In this document: piece after piece, positions 5,451 to 5,963 of the stretch
How positions within the stretch are numbered: position 1 is the first letter of the stretch
Layout: every line of letters begins with the position of its first letter
Source of the DNA: Syntrophobacterales bacterium
GTDB lineage: Bacteria; Desulfobacterota; Syntrophorhabdia; Syntrophorhabdales; WCHB1-27
DNA: 5,963 nt
NCBI GenBank assembly: GCA_017881765.1
Contig: JADGQN010000311.1
Location: forward strand, 1 to 5,963
Direction of reading: 5' to 3'
The notes under the pieces: generated by a model
Told to the model about the DNA's origin: nothing
Databases searched by the model: none
The model's input: the letters and a program-made list of their open reading frames with translations, nothing else
Position numbers and translations under genes: made by a program

Positions 5451-5453
5451 GGA

Positions 5454-5963
5454 CTATTCTTCACCGAGGTAAATCTCTATGACTTTAGGGTCTGCTTTTA
5501 TCTTCTCCGGAGTCCCTTCCGTAATCACCTTTCCGTTCTGCAGAACAACCATACGGTGGGCCAGTTGGAACGCAACATTCATATCGTGCTCGATGATCAG
5601 AAGGGTGATGGAGGGGTCCAGTCCGAGAATCATCGACGTGAGCATATTGATCTCACCCGGCGGCAGGCCAGCCGTCGCCTCATCAAGAAGCAGTATCTTA
5701 GCATTGCAGGCCAAGGCCATAAGGACCTCTATCTGACGCTGCATTCCGTAAGAAAGATTTCGAACCAGGCTGCTGCCGAACTCCTGGAGGTTCCATTCCG
5801 CAAGGAGCTGTTCAACCCTCTCCTGTATTTCCTTGTAGGCGGTAACGGGTTTGTACACCACGAATTTCAGAGAATTCGTGCCCATTACAGCGAGCACAAG
5901 ATTCTCTTGAAGTGTAAGCTCAGGGAAAAGGTTTGTGATCTGGAAGGTGCGGGCAATGCCTTT
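5454..5963 (-). CDS. livG: ABC transporter ATPase, LivG type (5' end outside window)
   Basis: The C-terminal 169 residues are present; the frame runs open through the right edge, so Walker A is not visible. The visible part starts with K-G-I-A-R-T-F-Q, whose final Gln is the Q-loop, then the LivG-like N-L-F-P-E-L-T-L-Q-E-N-L. The signature is L-S-Y-G-M-Q-R, matching the YGxQR form of LivG rather than SGGQ. Walker B is L-L-L-D-E-A-T-A-G-L, with Ala-Thr where most LivG proteins have Pro-Ala. The switch His is in I-E-H-D-M. The segment between the Q-loop and signature is compact compared with E. coli-type LivG. A GTG at 5897 is an internal valine, not the start. It pairs with LivF, whose ATG is three bases after this TAG stop. 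The ordering suggests permease and binding-protein genes beyond the right edge. Confidence 0.9.
   Translation of the reverse strand, partial: KGIARTFQITNLFPELTLQENLVLAVMGTNSLKFVVYKPVTAYKEIQERVEQLLAEWNLQEFGSSLVRNLSYGMQRQIEVLMALACNAKILLLDEATAGLPPGEINMLTSMILGLDPSITLLIIEHDMNVAFQLAHRMVVLQNGKVITEGTPEKIKADPKVIEIYLGEE

Overview
The window (about 50% GC) reads as ordinary chromosomal DNA of a Gram-negative, probably anaerobic deltaproteobacterium (Desulfobacterota, Syntrophobacterales-like). That assignment is an inference from the gene set: a DUF3047 secreted protein, a DUF486 small membrane protein, a Liv-type ABC importer and a 'GGSA' shikimate kinase. No rRNA, tRNA or taxonomic marker is visible. 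Nothing looks like a mobile element, CRISPR array or defence system.

Layout. Bases 1-135 hold a dense set of inverted repeats that look like a structured RNA or an element remnant; I cannot name it. A short secreted phospholipase D-like protein follows on the minus strand (135-719); its HKD active site is altered. It is divergent from a DUF3047 secreted protein on the plus strand (874-1539). Next comes a minus-strand block: an MFS drug-type exporter (2571-3947), a DUF486 membrane-protein gene broken by one in-frame TAG (2166-2492), and a shikimate kinase (1563-2135). A good sigma70-like promoter lies between the MFS and DUF486 genes, so DUF486-aroK may be its own transcription unit.

Upstream of the MFS gene lies a small secreted Pro/Gln-rich protein of unknown function (4058-4339), with an extended -10 promoter. 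Then about 400 bases hold no convincing protein gene, but they contain a near-perfect hairpin, a 21-codon ORF with a good Shine-Dalgarno sequence and a plus-strand terminator-like hairpin. The right end carries livF (4743-5450) and the 3' part of livG (5454 to the edge), three bases apart. These are the two ATPases of a branched-chain amino-acid or amide-type importer whose permease and binding-protein genes would lie beyond the right edge.

I see no new multi-gene system. The points most worth a second look are the single amber codon in the DUF486 gene, the R/E replacement of the catalytic H/K in the PLD-like protein, and the unidentified structured segment at the left edge. Six of the eight annotated coding ends (all except livF and the small secreted protein) use TAG, which argues against general reassignment of that codon.
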